Below, one piece after another: positions 1 to 7,798 of a DNA stretch of 15,281 nucleotides. The translations under genes and the position numbers were made by a program. Location of the stretch: the NCBI GenBank assembly GCA_030633185.1, contig DAOVTG010000032.1, positions 1 to 15,281 on the forward strand, given 5' to 3'. The stretch is from Deltaproteobacteria bacterium (GTDB lineage Bacteria > Desulfobacterota > Anaeroferrophillalia > Anaeroferrophillales > Tharpellaceae). Within the stretch, counting starts at the first letter, position 1; every line of letters begins with the position of its first letter. The notes beneath the pieces were generated by a model. The model was not told the DNA's origin, made no database searches, and saw only the letters and a program-made list of their open reading frames with translations.

Positions 1-152
1 CGAGGTAACTGTAACAACCTATTATCATTGATAATTTAAAATTGTATACAAGCCATTTTTAGGGCCAAACTAATTAAATTTTTATGCTCGTTTTAGATGT
101 GTGGCCGCACTCAGCGGTCTGAAAACGCTTTTTACGAGTTCATCATATTTTG

Positions 153-1169
153 CTACCATCCAGGAAATGGAAACTTCTCACTTCTCACAAGACGGGCCCG
201 TGGGAATCCGGCGGCCTGCACCCGGGCCAGAGCGGCTTCGGAATCCTCAACCACCCGGGATCCGCTGAGCCGCAGCCAAGTATGCGGCACCATCAAACTC
301 TCTTGCCGAACCTTGGGATCATATCCGACCGCATGATACATATTTTCCCAGGCCGCAACACTGGCTTGCAGATAAAAAGAACCAATAACCACGGCCGTAC
401 CGGAATCCCACGTCTGTAAAAAGGGCTGATCTCCCATCTTACGAACCACGGCTGTCATCTCCTGCACCTTTCGCTGGTCGAAATAAGGACCCAGAAAAAG
501 CCGGTACATCGGGGTCGGGCGCTTTTGGGTTTCGGTTTGCACCACAAAACCCAACTCTTCCAATTGAGAGCGAAACTTCCGCAGATCCGATTGCAGAACA
601 TAGCTCCCCACCTCAACCACCTTGGCCTCCGCTAAAGAAGCAACCGGAACCGGAGTCGGAACCGGCACTTCAGCCGGCGTTTCCGGCGGTGAAGTAGCAA
701 GTTCCGCCGATTCAACCGGCAGAGGCTCGGAAACTTCGGATGGTTCCACCCTCTGTTTTTGCCCATCGTCTTCGATCGGCGACTTACCAATGGATTCAGT
801 TTCGGTAAGCGCCACCCCAACAACCGGGCCAATAGGGGTAACCGGAACCCCCTCTACCGGGAATTCGGAATTTGGCTCTGCGACTGGACCGACAACCCCT
901 GCAGGTAGATCGGAAAACTCCGCATCATCAACCAACACTGCAACCTCTTCTTGTACCGGAGTAACGACTTCAGGAATCGCCGGCAAAGGAGCAAGAGTTG
1001 CGTGCGAACTGACAAGCGGCTCTTTCGGCATCCGAATCGGAGAAAAAGAGAGAAAATAGTAAAAGCCGATAAGGACAAAAAGGAGAACGACAATTTCAAA
1101 ACGCAAAAAGCCCTCAAGCCAGCTATTCTGACCCTTTTCACCCTTATGTTTTTTCTTTACTTTAGCCAT
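153..1169 (-). CDS. Membrane-anchored protein with tandem SPOR-like repeats
   Basis: This 338-residue protein has a Lys-rich cytoplasmic start (residues 1-20), one hydrophobic membrane segment (about 23-44), a long Pro/Val/Glu-rich linker (about 45-182) and a C-terminal part with two SPOR-like repeats. The first (about 184-252) begins VVEVGSYVLQ and contains YRLFLGPYFD. The second (about 257-330) begins AVVIGSFYLQ and contains TWLRLSGSRV. SPOR domains usually bind denuded peptidoglycan at division septa, and the single N-terminal anchor with a periplasmic linker is the usual family layout. The second repeat is more divergent. The gene starts 12 nt after the stop of the EF-G-like gene with only a weak purine-rich site in that gene's 3' end, so translational coupling is likely. 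The domain is recognised by pattern; its exact cell-division role is unknown. Confidence 0.8.
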   Translation of the reverse strand: MAKVKKKHKGEKGQNSWLEGFLRFEIVVLLFVLIGFYYFLSFSPIRMPKEPLVSSHATLAPLPAIPEVVTPVQEEVAVLVDDAEFSDLPAGVVGPVAEPNSEFPVEGVPVTPIGPVVGVALTETESIGKSPIEDDGQKQRVEPSEVSEPLPVESAELATSPPETPAEVPVPTPVPVASLAEAKVVEVGSYVLQSDLRKFRSQLEELGFVVQTETQKRPTPMYRLFLGPYFDQRKVQEMTAVVRKMGDQPFLQTWDSGTAVVIGSFYLQASVAAWENMYHAVGYDPKVRQESLMVPHTWLRLSGSRVVEDSEAALARVQAAGFPRARLVRSEKFPFPGW

Positions 1170-1181
1170 TTAGAACCAGCT

Positions 1182-3269
1182 CTAACTCTCTTCTTTTTCC
1201 AGTTTGGCCGCTTCAACAATCTTGGTGGTCAAATGGCTGGGCAGCTCTTCGTAATGGGAGAATTCCATTGTAAACATCCCGCGACCACCAGTCATTGAAC
1301 GCAGATCGGGAGCATATTTCAAGACCTCGGACATCGGCACCTGAGCCTTGATAAGTTGACTATTAGCCATCGGTTCAACCCCATTGACTTTACCTCGGCG
1401 GCTATTGAGGTCACCGATTATATCACCCATGTGGTCGTTGGGAACATTGATTTCCATCGCCATAACCGGCTCTAAAAGAACCGGTTTGGCATCAATAACC
1501 CCCTTCTTGAAAGCCAATGAACCGGCAATTTTGAAGGCCATTTCGGAAGAATCCACGGTATGATAGGAACCATCAAAGAGAGAGACCTTGAGATCCTCTA
1601 CCGGATAGCCGGCCAGAACCCCGCCGGCCATCGCCTCCTGCACCCCTTTTTCAACCGCCGGAATATATTGACGCGGCACGACACCACCAACGATCTTATT
1701 GACAAACTCAAAACCGCTGCCTTTCGGCAGAGGCTCAATTTTAAGCCAGACATCTCCAAACTGCCCCCGACCGCCGGACTGTTTCTTGTGACGACCCTGA
1801 ATCGAAACCGTCCCCTTAATGGTCTCTTTATAGGGCACTTTCGGAGCATCAAGTTCAACATCGACCCCGAATTTACGTTTAATACGATCAACCGTCACCT
1901 CGACATGCACCTGCCCCATACCGGAAATAACCAGCTCTTTGGTCTCATCGTTGCGCACAATAGTGATAGTCGGATCCTCGGCCATCAGGCGCTGCAGAGC
2001 GCTGCCCAATTTTTCCTCATCGCCTTTGCTTTTGGGCCGCAGAGAGAAAGAGATCATCGGAGCCGGAAGTTCAAGCCCCTTAAGGCGCATCGGCGTTTTC
2101 TCACTGCAAAGCGTATCCCAGGTTACGGTCTCCTTGAGTTTGGCGACCGCCACGATATCGCCAGGCCCACATTTATCAATCTGAATCTGTTTATTACCTT
2201 CCAGTTTCAGGAGTTGACCAATTCGTTCCTTACGATCCCGGGTACTGTTAAAACAGCTGGAATCAGAAGCCAAGGTTCCACTATAAACTCGAAACAGCGA
2301 GAGTTGGCCGGTAAAAGGGTCTGAAATAGTTTTGAAAACAATTGCTGTAAAGGGTGCATCAGGATCCGGAACAAGCTCATGTTCCTCATCATCAGCAAGC
2401 ATTTCAGCCATCTGTGTGGGTCGTTCCAGAGGCGAAGGCAGACAGCTGCAAATCAAATCCATCAGCGGCTGGATACCAATATTTTTCAGGGCTGAGCCGC
2501 AAACAACCGGTACAAACTTACCGGTCATGGAACCCTCATGGGTCGCCAGATAGATCTCTTCTACGGTAATCTCTTCGCCGCCGAGATATTTTTCCATCAA
2601 ATCATCGTCGGCTTCAACCACTCGTTCAATCATCGCCTCCCGGGCCGCTTCGGCCTCAGCCTGGAGATGATCGGGAATCTCTTCAACCGTAAATTTGCCA
2701 CTTTGATCATTGCTGTAACGCAGAGCCTTCATGGCGACCAGATCAACCACCCCGACAAAATCCTCCTCTTTACCAATCGGTAACTGAAGCACTAAAGGGT
2801 AACAGTTGAAAACCGTCTCCATCTCACCAACCGCACGGGCAAAATCGGCCCGCTCCCGATCCAGCTTACTGATGAAAACAATCCGGGGAATTTCAAATTC
2901 ATCAGCATACTTCCAGACCGCCTCGGTCTGAACCTTAACCCCGGAAATGGCACTGACAATAACAACGGCTCCTCCGGCCACCCGTAGACAGGCTTTGGTA
3001 TCAACAATAAAATTTGCATATCCAGGGGTATCAATGACATTAATGTGTTTTCCCTGCCAGTCAAAATGGTGGATCGCACTGGTCAAAGTAATTTTACGTT
3101 TTATCTCCTCCGGTTCAGAGTCAAGTACCGAGGTCCCGTTATCAACACTACCTAACCGAGCCGTACTGCCCCCATCAAAAAGCATTGCTTCAACTAAAGA
3201 TGTTTTACCGGCTCCACCGTGCGCAATGATTGCAACATTTCTCAAATTTTCGCTTGTGTATGGTTTCAT
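1182..3269 (-). CDS. fusA: Elongation factor G-like GTPase (EF-G2 type)
   Basis: This 695-residue protein has full EF-G length and order: G domain (about 8-285), domain II (about 300-385), III (about 400-475), IV (about 480-600) and V (about 600-690). Visible motifs are P-loop AHGGAGKTS (16-24), switch I KITLTSA with Thr61, G3 DTPGY (80-84), G4 SKLD (134-137) and G5 CGSA (257-260). Domain IV carries QSGGRGQFGD and GSYHTVDSSEMAFK, the tip region that enters the ribosomal A site in EF-G. P-loop AHGGAGKT and DTPGY, where classical EF-G has AHIDAGKT and DTPGH, place it in the EF-G-like/EF-G2 paralogue family and not the main fusA of the str operon; no rpsL, rpsG or tuf lies beside it. It is probably a ribosome-dependent GTPase, but its physiological role is unclear. 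An AAGGAA ribosome-binding site sits about 8 nt before the ATG. Confidence 0.9.
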   Translation of the reverse strand: MKPYTSENLRNVAIIAHGGAGKTSLVEAMLFDGGSTARLGSVDNGTSVLDSEPEEIKRKITLTSAIHHFDWQGKHINVIDTPGYANFIVDTKACLRVAGGAVVIVSAISGVKVQTEAVWKYADEFEIPRIVFISKLDRERADFARAVGEMETVFNCYPLVLQLPIGKEEDFVGVVDLVAMKALRYSNDQSGKFTVEEIPDHLQAEAEAAREAMIERVVEADDDLMEKYLGGEEITVEEIYLATHEGSMTGKFVPVVCGSALKNIGIQPLMDLICSCLPSPLERPTQMAEMLADDEEHELVPDPDAPFTAIVFKTISDPFTGQLSLFRVYSGTLASDSSCFNSTRDRKERIGQLLKLEGNKQIQIDKCGPGDIVAVAKLKETVTWDTLCSEKTPMRLKGLELPAPMISFSLRPKSKGDEEKLGSALQRLMAEDPTITIVRNDETKELVISGMGQVHVEVTVDRIKRKFGVDVELDAPKVPYKETIKGTVSIQGRHKKQSGGRGQFGDVWLKIEPLPKGSGFEFVNKIVGGVVPRQYIPAVEKGVQEAMAGGVLAGYPVEDLKVSLFDGSYHTVDSSEMAFKIAGSLAFKKGVIDAKPVLLEPVMAMEINVPNDHMGDIIGDLNSRRGKVNGVEPMANSQLIKAQVPMSEVLKYAPDLRSMTGGRGMFTMEFSHYEELPSHLTTKIVEAAKLEKEES

Positions 3270-3375
3270 CCCTATATTTCCTTAGCCTGAAAACTGGTTG
3301 GGGTTAACAGAAAACAAAATCTATTGTGACTTAAAACACTGTCCTGATAGTCTCCTAAAAAGTCGACAACTTAAA

Positions 3376-3405
3376 TTCCTACTGTAATTTGCTCCTAATT
3401 GTCAA
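3376..3405 (-). promoter_or_regulatory. Candidate sigma70 promoter for the EF-G-like gene
   Basis: On the minus strand a perfect TTGACA (3405-3400) is followed after 18 nt by TAGGAA (3381-3376), a poor -10 match. It lies about 107-136 nt upstream of the ATG at 3269. A TACAGT lies closer, but its 13-nt spacing is too short. Only the -35 match is strong, so this is tentative. Confidence 0.25.
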
Positions 3406-3556
3406 GCCTTTAGTCAATAGTTAGGAAGCAGCAGATCAATTATTTCGGTTCGCCGTTTTCTTTTAAAAAAATTGCGGTTGCACTCGGTCGAATGATTTCC
3501 ATACTAAATTACTGAAAAAATCTCCTGCTAAATCTGTAATCTTCTTGTAATCGCCA

Positions 3557-3585
3557 TTGAAATACTGTAATAAAAACGCTACTAA
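3557..3585 (+). promoter_or_regulatory. Candidate promoter for the chemosensory operon
   Basis: TTGAAA (3557-3562) and TACTAA (3580-3585) are separated by 17 nt and lie about 54 nt upstream of the STAS gene. An alternative -10 is TATAGA (3589-3594). The matches are partial. I saw no sigma54 (GG-N10-GC) or clear flagellar sigma28 (TAAA-N15-GCCGATAA) promoter here. Confidence 0.25.
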
Positions 3586-3638
3586 CAATATAGAATATCC
3601 CCCACAGTCGCCAATCAAATCAATCGTGGAGAGAGAAG

Positions 3639-3935
3639 ATGAAAGTCACTAAGAATGAAGGTCACATTACTATTGCCCTGAAAGAAGACTTCACCAGTGA
3701 GCTCCTAAACGAGTTCAGATCTGCGGTACAACAAGAGATCGAGAGCGGTAATACCTCATTTACAATCGACTTCGAGAATGCAGTGATCATTGATTCGATG
3801 GGCATCGGCTGTTTGGTAGCGACCTACAACACCTTGAAACAGAAAGGCGGAACCATGCAGTTAAGTAACGTCTCGGAGAATCTCAAGGATGTTTTCAAAG
3901 TTATGCGACTTGATCGCATTTTTCCAATAGTTTAA
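3639..3935 (+). CDS. STAS-domain protein (anti-sigma factor antagonist type)
   Basis: This 98-residue protein is a single STAS domain of the SpoIIAA/RsbV length and layout. A central IIDSMGIGCL segment (50-59) holds the conserved Ser53 at the position phosphorylated by partner-switching kinases, followed by a helix and the GGTMQLSNV strand. STAS proteins usually control anti-sigma factors or act as signalling switches. It is the first gene of the plus-strand cluster and lies about 114 nt upstream of cheA. Its start is supported by GGAG (3628-3631) 7 nt before the ATG. The neighbourhood suggests it works with the chemosensory pathway, but no anti-sigma kinase (RsbW type) or PP2C phosphatase is encoded nearby, so the partner is unknown. 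Confidence 0.88.
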   Translation: MKVTKNEGHITIALKEDFTSELLNEFRSAVQQEIESGNTSFTIDFENAVIIDSMGIGCLVATYNTLKQKGGTMQLSNVSENLKDVFKVMRLDRIFPIV

Positions 3936-4039
3936 CAGCATGTAACTATTCTATAACTTTGTTACGCCCCGCAGGAAGTACTCTCGGGAGCAAGTGCATC
4001 AGCAACCACCGACACAACCCTAATAAAGAACAAAACCTT

Positions 4040-4043
4040 GAGG
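4040..4043 (+). promoter_or_regulatory. Ribosome binding site deciding the cheA start
   Basis: GAGG is followed by 6 nt and then ATG at 4050. The site overlaps the upstream in-frame TTG codon at 4038, which therefore cannot be its start. A second ATG at 4056 is 12 nt away and less well placed. Confidence 0.6.
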
Positions 4044-4049
4044 TACGTC

Positions 4050-7000
4050 ATGTCCATGGCATCTTTTATCGACGACGAAACTTTACAGGAATATATCAGC
4101 GAGAGTCTTGAACACCTTGCCGATATCGAACAAGACCTCTTAACCATCGAGGAGGGTGGGGCCGACATCGATGAAGAGATCGTTAACCGGGTTTTTAGAG
4201 CCGCCCATTCGCTTAAGGGGGGGGCCGGTTTTCTGGCTCTTGAAACCATCAAGGAGCTGGCCCACAAGATCGAAAATGTCCTCGACATGATGCGCAATCG
4301 AGAGCTTGCGCCAAACCCTGAAATTATAAATATCCTCTTGAACTCGTTCGACAAACTGCGTGATTTGATCAATAACTCCGACACCAGCAACGATGAAGAT
4401 ATCGACGAGTTCGTCGTCGCCTTGGTGGGTCTGACCACAGCCCATCTAGCCCCGGCTGAACAAGCCAGCGTATCAAACCTGATCCCGATCATAAAAAGTG
4501 ATGGCACCGTCATCTTTGAAGTTCTGGAGATTGATCTGGCCAATGCTAAAAAGGGTGGTCAATTTCTTTATCTCCTTGAATACGACCTTATCCATGACGT
4601 CTACCAGCACGGCAAAACCCCGATGGAGGTTATCAAGAACGTCGTGGATCTCGGCACCATCATTGAGACTCTAATCGATATCGACCGGGTCGGAACTTTA
4701 GATGATGCCCCGATCAACTCAATCCCTTTCTATATGCTCATAAGTTCGATTATCGAACCGATTGTCGCCCCGGATTTTCTCGAACTCCCGACCGAAAAAA
4801 TCCTGCTCATCGGCAAAGACGGCAAGCAACTCAAAGAAAGCGGACAAGCAGAGGCTCAGACCCCGGCCACCCCGGCCCCAACATCGGCAAAAACAAGCTC
4901 GGAACCGGCTCAACCAATAACTCCGGAGCCAAAAGAGGTTCCAGGCCCGGAAACCGCCCCGCCCCAGACACCTGAAAAACCGGCTCCAGCCCCAACCCCG
5001 GAAGCCAGAAAAGCCACTCCTGCTAAAAAAGAGCCTGCTAAAACTGAAAAGAGTGATGCTCCAACATCCTTAAGGGTCAGTGTCAACCTGCTTGAGAGCC
5101 TGATGACCCTGGCCGGAGAGATGGTTCTTTCACGCAACCAACTGCTCCAGGCCATCAGCCAGCAAGACCAGCACAGCATCAAACTTTCCGGGCAACGCAT
5201 CGACCTGGTCACTTCGGAACTGCAAGAGGCCATCATGATGACCCGAATGCAGCCGATTGGCAGTGTTTTCAACAAGTTTCCCCGGGTTGTTCGCGACATG
5301 TCGCAAAAACTCAACAAAGAGATCAACCTGATTATCACCGGCAAGGACGTTGAACTCGACAAAACCATTGTCGAAGGACTCAGCGACCCCCTGACCCACC
5401 TCATCAGAAATTCAGCCGACCACGGGATTGAGACCCCGGAAATCAGGATTGCTGCGGGCAAATCCCGAGCCGGGAAAATAGAGCTTAAAGCCTATCATGA
5501 AGCGGGCCAGGTCAACATTGAAATACTTGATGACGGCAACGGTCTTGATGCCGAAAAAATTGCTGATAAAGCCCTTGAGAAAGGGCTGATCTCCAGCGAT
5601 CAGCATAAAGCCATGTCCCGTAAAGAGAAGATGATCTTGATTCTAATGCCAAACCTGTCGACAGCGGAAAAAGTCACCGACGTCTCAGGGCGCGGGGTCG
5701 GCATGGACGTCGTCAAATCGAATATTGACCTGCTTGGCGGCCAGATTGAGATTGACTCTAAAATGGGCCAGGGCACAACCATTAAAATCAAACTCCCCCT
5801 GACCCTGGCCATCATCCCCAGCCTTTTGGTCGCCGTCGGCGATGAACGTTTTGCGGTTCCCCAGGTTAACGTCAGTGAACTCGTTCGTATCGGGGCCGCC
5901 CAGATCAAAGAGAGAATCGAAAGAGTCGGAAATTCAGAGGTCATGCCGCTGCGCGGCGAGTTGATACCGTTAATCCGCCTGGCCTCGGTTCTGGGCATCC
6001 AGTCATCCGTGGTTGACCAGGAAAGCGGCGAAGAGAGGGACGATCGACGATCAGCGATCGCCGATCGTCGATCCCCGACCACGACCATCGATGAATCACT
6101 CGAACAAACTCGCGATGAAGAGTTCGCAAACAAACGCTCCGGCCAAGACCGCCGCTACAAGGCGAGCAGCGACCTCAGCATTGTCGTTGTTTCAGCCGGT
6201 TCATTCAAATACGGACTGGTCGTCGATGACCTTCACGATTCAATAGAAATTGTCGTTAAACCCATGGGCCGCCATCTTAAACATCTTGCCAGTTATGCCG
6301 GTGCCACGATCATGGGAGATGGCCGGGTCGCGCTGATTCTCGACGTTGCCGGCATCGCCAAGCTTGCCGATCTGATCTCCATGGCCGGTAGCCAACGGGC
6401 TCAAGACTTGGCTGAAGCCGGCGAAGCGGACCGCAATAAAGATCGTCAATCCCTGCTCCTCTTCCGCAACGGCCCCGAAGAACCCTGCGCCGTACCTCTC
6501 GAAATCGTCGAACGCGTCGAACAGGTTCAACAAGAGAATATCGAGATCAAGAGCGGCCAGAAGGTCATCAAATACCGCGGCGGCAGCCTCCCTCTCTTTA
6601 CCCTGTCCGATGTCTCCGAGGTTGCCAAACTGAGTCTGGAACAGGAGCTGGTAGTCATTGTTTTTACGGTTGCCGAACGCGAAATCGGCCTGCTTGCCTC
6701 ACAACCGGTTGATACTGTCGAAATCAAGGCAGTCATTGATCGTGATACTCTGCGAGATACCGGCATCATGGGGTCATCCATCATCAAGGAGCAGACCACC
6801 TTGATAATCGACATCTACGAACTCGTCGAAACCCAGAAGCCGGAATGGTTCAAACGACTTCAGAAAAGAAAGGAGCGAGAAAAAGAGGCCCAACGCCAGG
6901 GATCTGACAACGGCGCCGCAGCACCACCACCACCACCGGAGATCAAAAAGATCCTGTTGGTAGAAGATTCAGATTTTTTTCGCTCCCAACTGAAAAAATA

Positions 7001-7307
7001 TATTGATGATGATGAACGTCAATGCATACCGGCTGAAGATGGGTTGATTGCCTGGAACTGGCTTCAAGAACACCCAGATGAACTCTCTCTGATCATCACC
7101 GACATTGAAATGCCCAACATGGATGGATTTGAACTCTGCCGCCGCATAAGAAACGATGACCGTTTTAACGACTTAAAAATCATTGCCGTTACTTCACTGG
7201 CCTCAGATGAACACATCGCCAAAGGCAAATCGGTCGGTATTGATGACTACCAGATTAAGCTCGACAAAGATAAACTCCTGGCCAGTATTGATAAACACAT
7301 ACAGTAA
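4050..7307 (+). CDS. cheA: Chemotaxis histidine kinase CheA with tandem CheW modules and C-terminal receiver
   Basis: This is a hybrid CheA of 1085 residues (ATG start at 4050). Domains: Hpt (about 5-105) with phosphorylated His53 in AAHSLKGGAGF; a P2-like region (about 140-256); a Pro/Ala-rich linker (about 262-340); dimerisation P3 (about 341-402); HATPase (about 403-585) with N box HLIRNSADHG (450-459), DDGNGLD (494-500) and GRGVGMDVV (547-555). Two CheW-like modules follow (about 586-772 and 798-930). After a PPPPP linker comes a receiver (about 966-1085) with Asp1018 as phosphoacceptor, acidic pair Glu972/Asp973 and Lys1070. CheA normally phosphorylates CheY and CheB under receptor control; here the fused receiver may be a phosphate sink or output. 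A TTG lies in frame at 4038, but GAGG (4040-4043) sits 6 nt before the ATG at 4050, which decides the start. The first CheW module carries a palindrome-encoded insertion around residues 655-710. Confidence 0.93.
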   Translation: MSMASFIDDETLQEYISESLEHLADIEQDLLTIEEGGADIDEEIVNRVFRAAHSLKGGAGFLALETIKELAHKIENVLDMMRNRELAPNPEIINILLNSFDKLRDLINNSDTSNDEDIDEFVVALVGLTTAHLAPAEQASVSNLIPIIKSDGTVIFEVLEIDLANAKKGGQFLYLLEYDLIHDVYQHGKTPMEVIKNVVDLGTIIETLIDIDRVGTLDDAPINSIPFYMLISSIIEPIVAPDFLELPTEKILLIGKDGKQLKESGQAEAQTPATPAPTSAKTSSEPAQPITPEPKEVPGPETAPPQTPEKPAPAPTPEARKATPAKKEPAKTEKSDAPTSLRVSVNLLESLMTLAGEMVLSRNQLLQAISQQDQHSIKLSGQRIDLVTSELQEAIMMTRMQPIGSVFNKFPRVVRDMSQKLNKEINLIITGKDVELDKTIVEGLSDPLTHLIRNSADHGIETPEIRIAAGKSRAGKIELKAYHEAGQVNIEILDDGNGLDAEKIADKALEKGLISSDQHKAMSRKEKMILILMPNLSTAEKVTDVSGRGVGMDVVKSNIDLLGGQIEIDSKMGQGTTIKIKLPLTLAIIPSLLVAVGDERFAVPQVNVSELVRIGAAQIKERIERVGNSEVMPLRGELIPLIRLASVLGIQSSVVDQESGEERDDRRSAIADRRSPTTTIDESLEQTRDEEFANKRSGQDRRYKASSDLSIVVVSAGSFKYGLVVDDLHDSIEIVVKPMGRHLKHLASYAGATIMGDGRVALILDVAGIAKLADLISMAGSQRAQDLAEAGEADRNKDRQSLLLFRNGPEEPCAVPLEIVERVEQVQQENIEIKSGQKVIKYRGGSLPLFTLSDVSEVAKLSLEQELVVIVFTVAEREIGLLASQPVDTVEIKAVIDRDTLRDTGIMGSSIIKEQTTLIIDIYELVETQKPEWFKRLQKRKEREKEAQRQGSDNGAAAPPPPPEIKKILLVEDSDFFRSQLKKYIDDDERQCIPAEDGLIAWNWLQEHPDELSLIITDIEMPNMDGFELCRRIRNDDRFNDLKIIAVTSLASDEHIAKGKSVGIDDYQIKLDKDKLLASIDKHIQ
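6042..6073. repeat. 32-bp near-perfect palindrome inside cheA
   Basis: The 11-bp arms GATCGACGATC (6042-6052) and GATCGTCGATC (6063-6073) are exact reverse complements around a CGATCG core (6055-6060). Only the pair 6053/6062 fails to match. It encodes the repetitive peptide DRRSAIADRRS in a loop of the first CheW-like module, between LASVLGIQ and DLSIVVVSAG. It resembles a mobile palindromic element domesticated in frame; no second copy exists in this window. Confidence 0.7.
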
Positions 7308-7337
7308 AATCTGTCTTAAAAACGGAGAAACCGAACT

Positions 7338-7784
7338 ATGGCTGACGCCACGTTGCAACTATGTTCATTTCAACTGGCCGATGCTCTTTTCGGTCTCGAC
7401 ACCATGCTGGTTCAAGAGATCATCAAGGTGCCTGAAATCACCAAGGTATACCAGGCTCCCGAAGAGATCATCGGGATTATCAACCTACGCGGCAAGATTG
7501 TTACAATCATTGATCTTGCCATAAAACTCGACCTGCCCACCGAGGTAGAGACCAACAATCGACGCATCATCATTGTTGAATCACACAATGAACCTTTTGG
7601 TCTGATGGTTGATTCCATCAATGATGTCATTCATATTAACAGCGATGATCTAGGACCGGCCCCAGCCAATGTCAGCATCACTCAAGGCCGTTTTATTACC
7701 GGTGTTTTTCGCGACGAGGAACAATTGATCGCGATCCTCAACATTGAAGAGATTGTCAGTTTGACAGAGAACAAAACTGATTAA
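7338..7784 (+). CDS. cheW: Chemotaxis coupling protein CheW
   Basis: This 148-residue single-domain CheW scaffold couples chemoreceptors to CheA at the membrane. It has the expected layout: an N-terminal strand LCSFQLADALFGLD, then the conserved GIINLRGKIVTIIDL (46-60) with the Arg51 region that contacts receptors in characterised CheW proteins, and a second barrel half containing RIIIVESHNEPFGLMVD. Length is ordinary for the family. It lies 30 nt after cheA, with GGAG (7324-7327) 10 nt before the ATG, and 14 nt before cheB, so all three are likely co-transcribed. Confidence 0.93.
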   Translation: MADATLQLCSFQLADALFGLDTMLVQEIIKVPEITKVYQAPEEIIGIINLRGKIVTIIDLAIKLDLPTEVETNNRRIIIVESHNEPFGLMVDSINDVIHINSDDLGPAPANVSITQGRFITGVFRDEEQLIAILNIEEIVSLTENKTD

Positions 7785-7798
7785 GTGACGGAGTTTTC

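Larger units (their letters stand above)
3270..3638. other. Divergent intergenic region
   Basis: This AT-rich stretch separates two divergently transcribed units, the EF-G-like gene on minus and the chemosensory cluster on plus. It should hold both promoters. No convincing ORF, tRNA or terminator hairpin is visible. It contains several copies of a TGTAAT box (3383-3388, 3535-3540, 3546-3551, 3566-3571) and two weak promoter candidates listed separately. Confidence 0.6.

Noticed and set aside
97..152. Possible terminator after the SPOR gene (CCGC/GCGG short stem)
   Set aside because: The stem is only about four pairs and no U-run follows on the minus strand.
622..1059. Plus-strand 145-codon Ser/Thr/Gly-rich open frame
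   Set aside because: It is a mirror of the Pro/Val/Glu-rich linker of the SPOR protein; composition alone explains it.
1560..2324. Plus-strand 254-codon open frame
   Set aside because: It is antisense to the well-conserved EF-G-like gene, shows no recognisable domain, and is explained by codon bias of the coding strand.
4038..4049. TTG start giving a 1089-residue CheA
   Set aside because: The GAGG ribosome-binding site overlaps this codon and is correctly spaced only for the ATG at 4050.
3962..4543. Minus-strand 193-codon open frame across the STAS-cheA gap
   Set aside because: It lies antisense to the CheA Hpt region, and its product is Ser-rich low-complexity sequence with no family features.
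4910..5461. Minus-strand 183-codon open frame
   Set aside because: It is antisense to the CheA linker and kinase core, which have clear motifs in the plus frame.
6921..6935. CAC/CCA microsatellite encoding PPPPP in cheA
   Set aside because: It is a short interdomain linker before the receiver; Pro runs in such linkers are common and the tract is too short to call a variable repeat.
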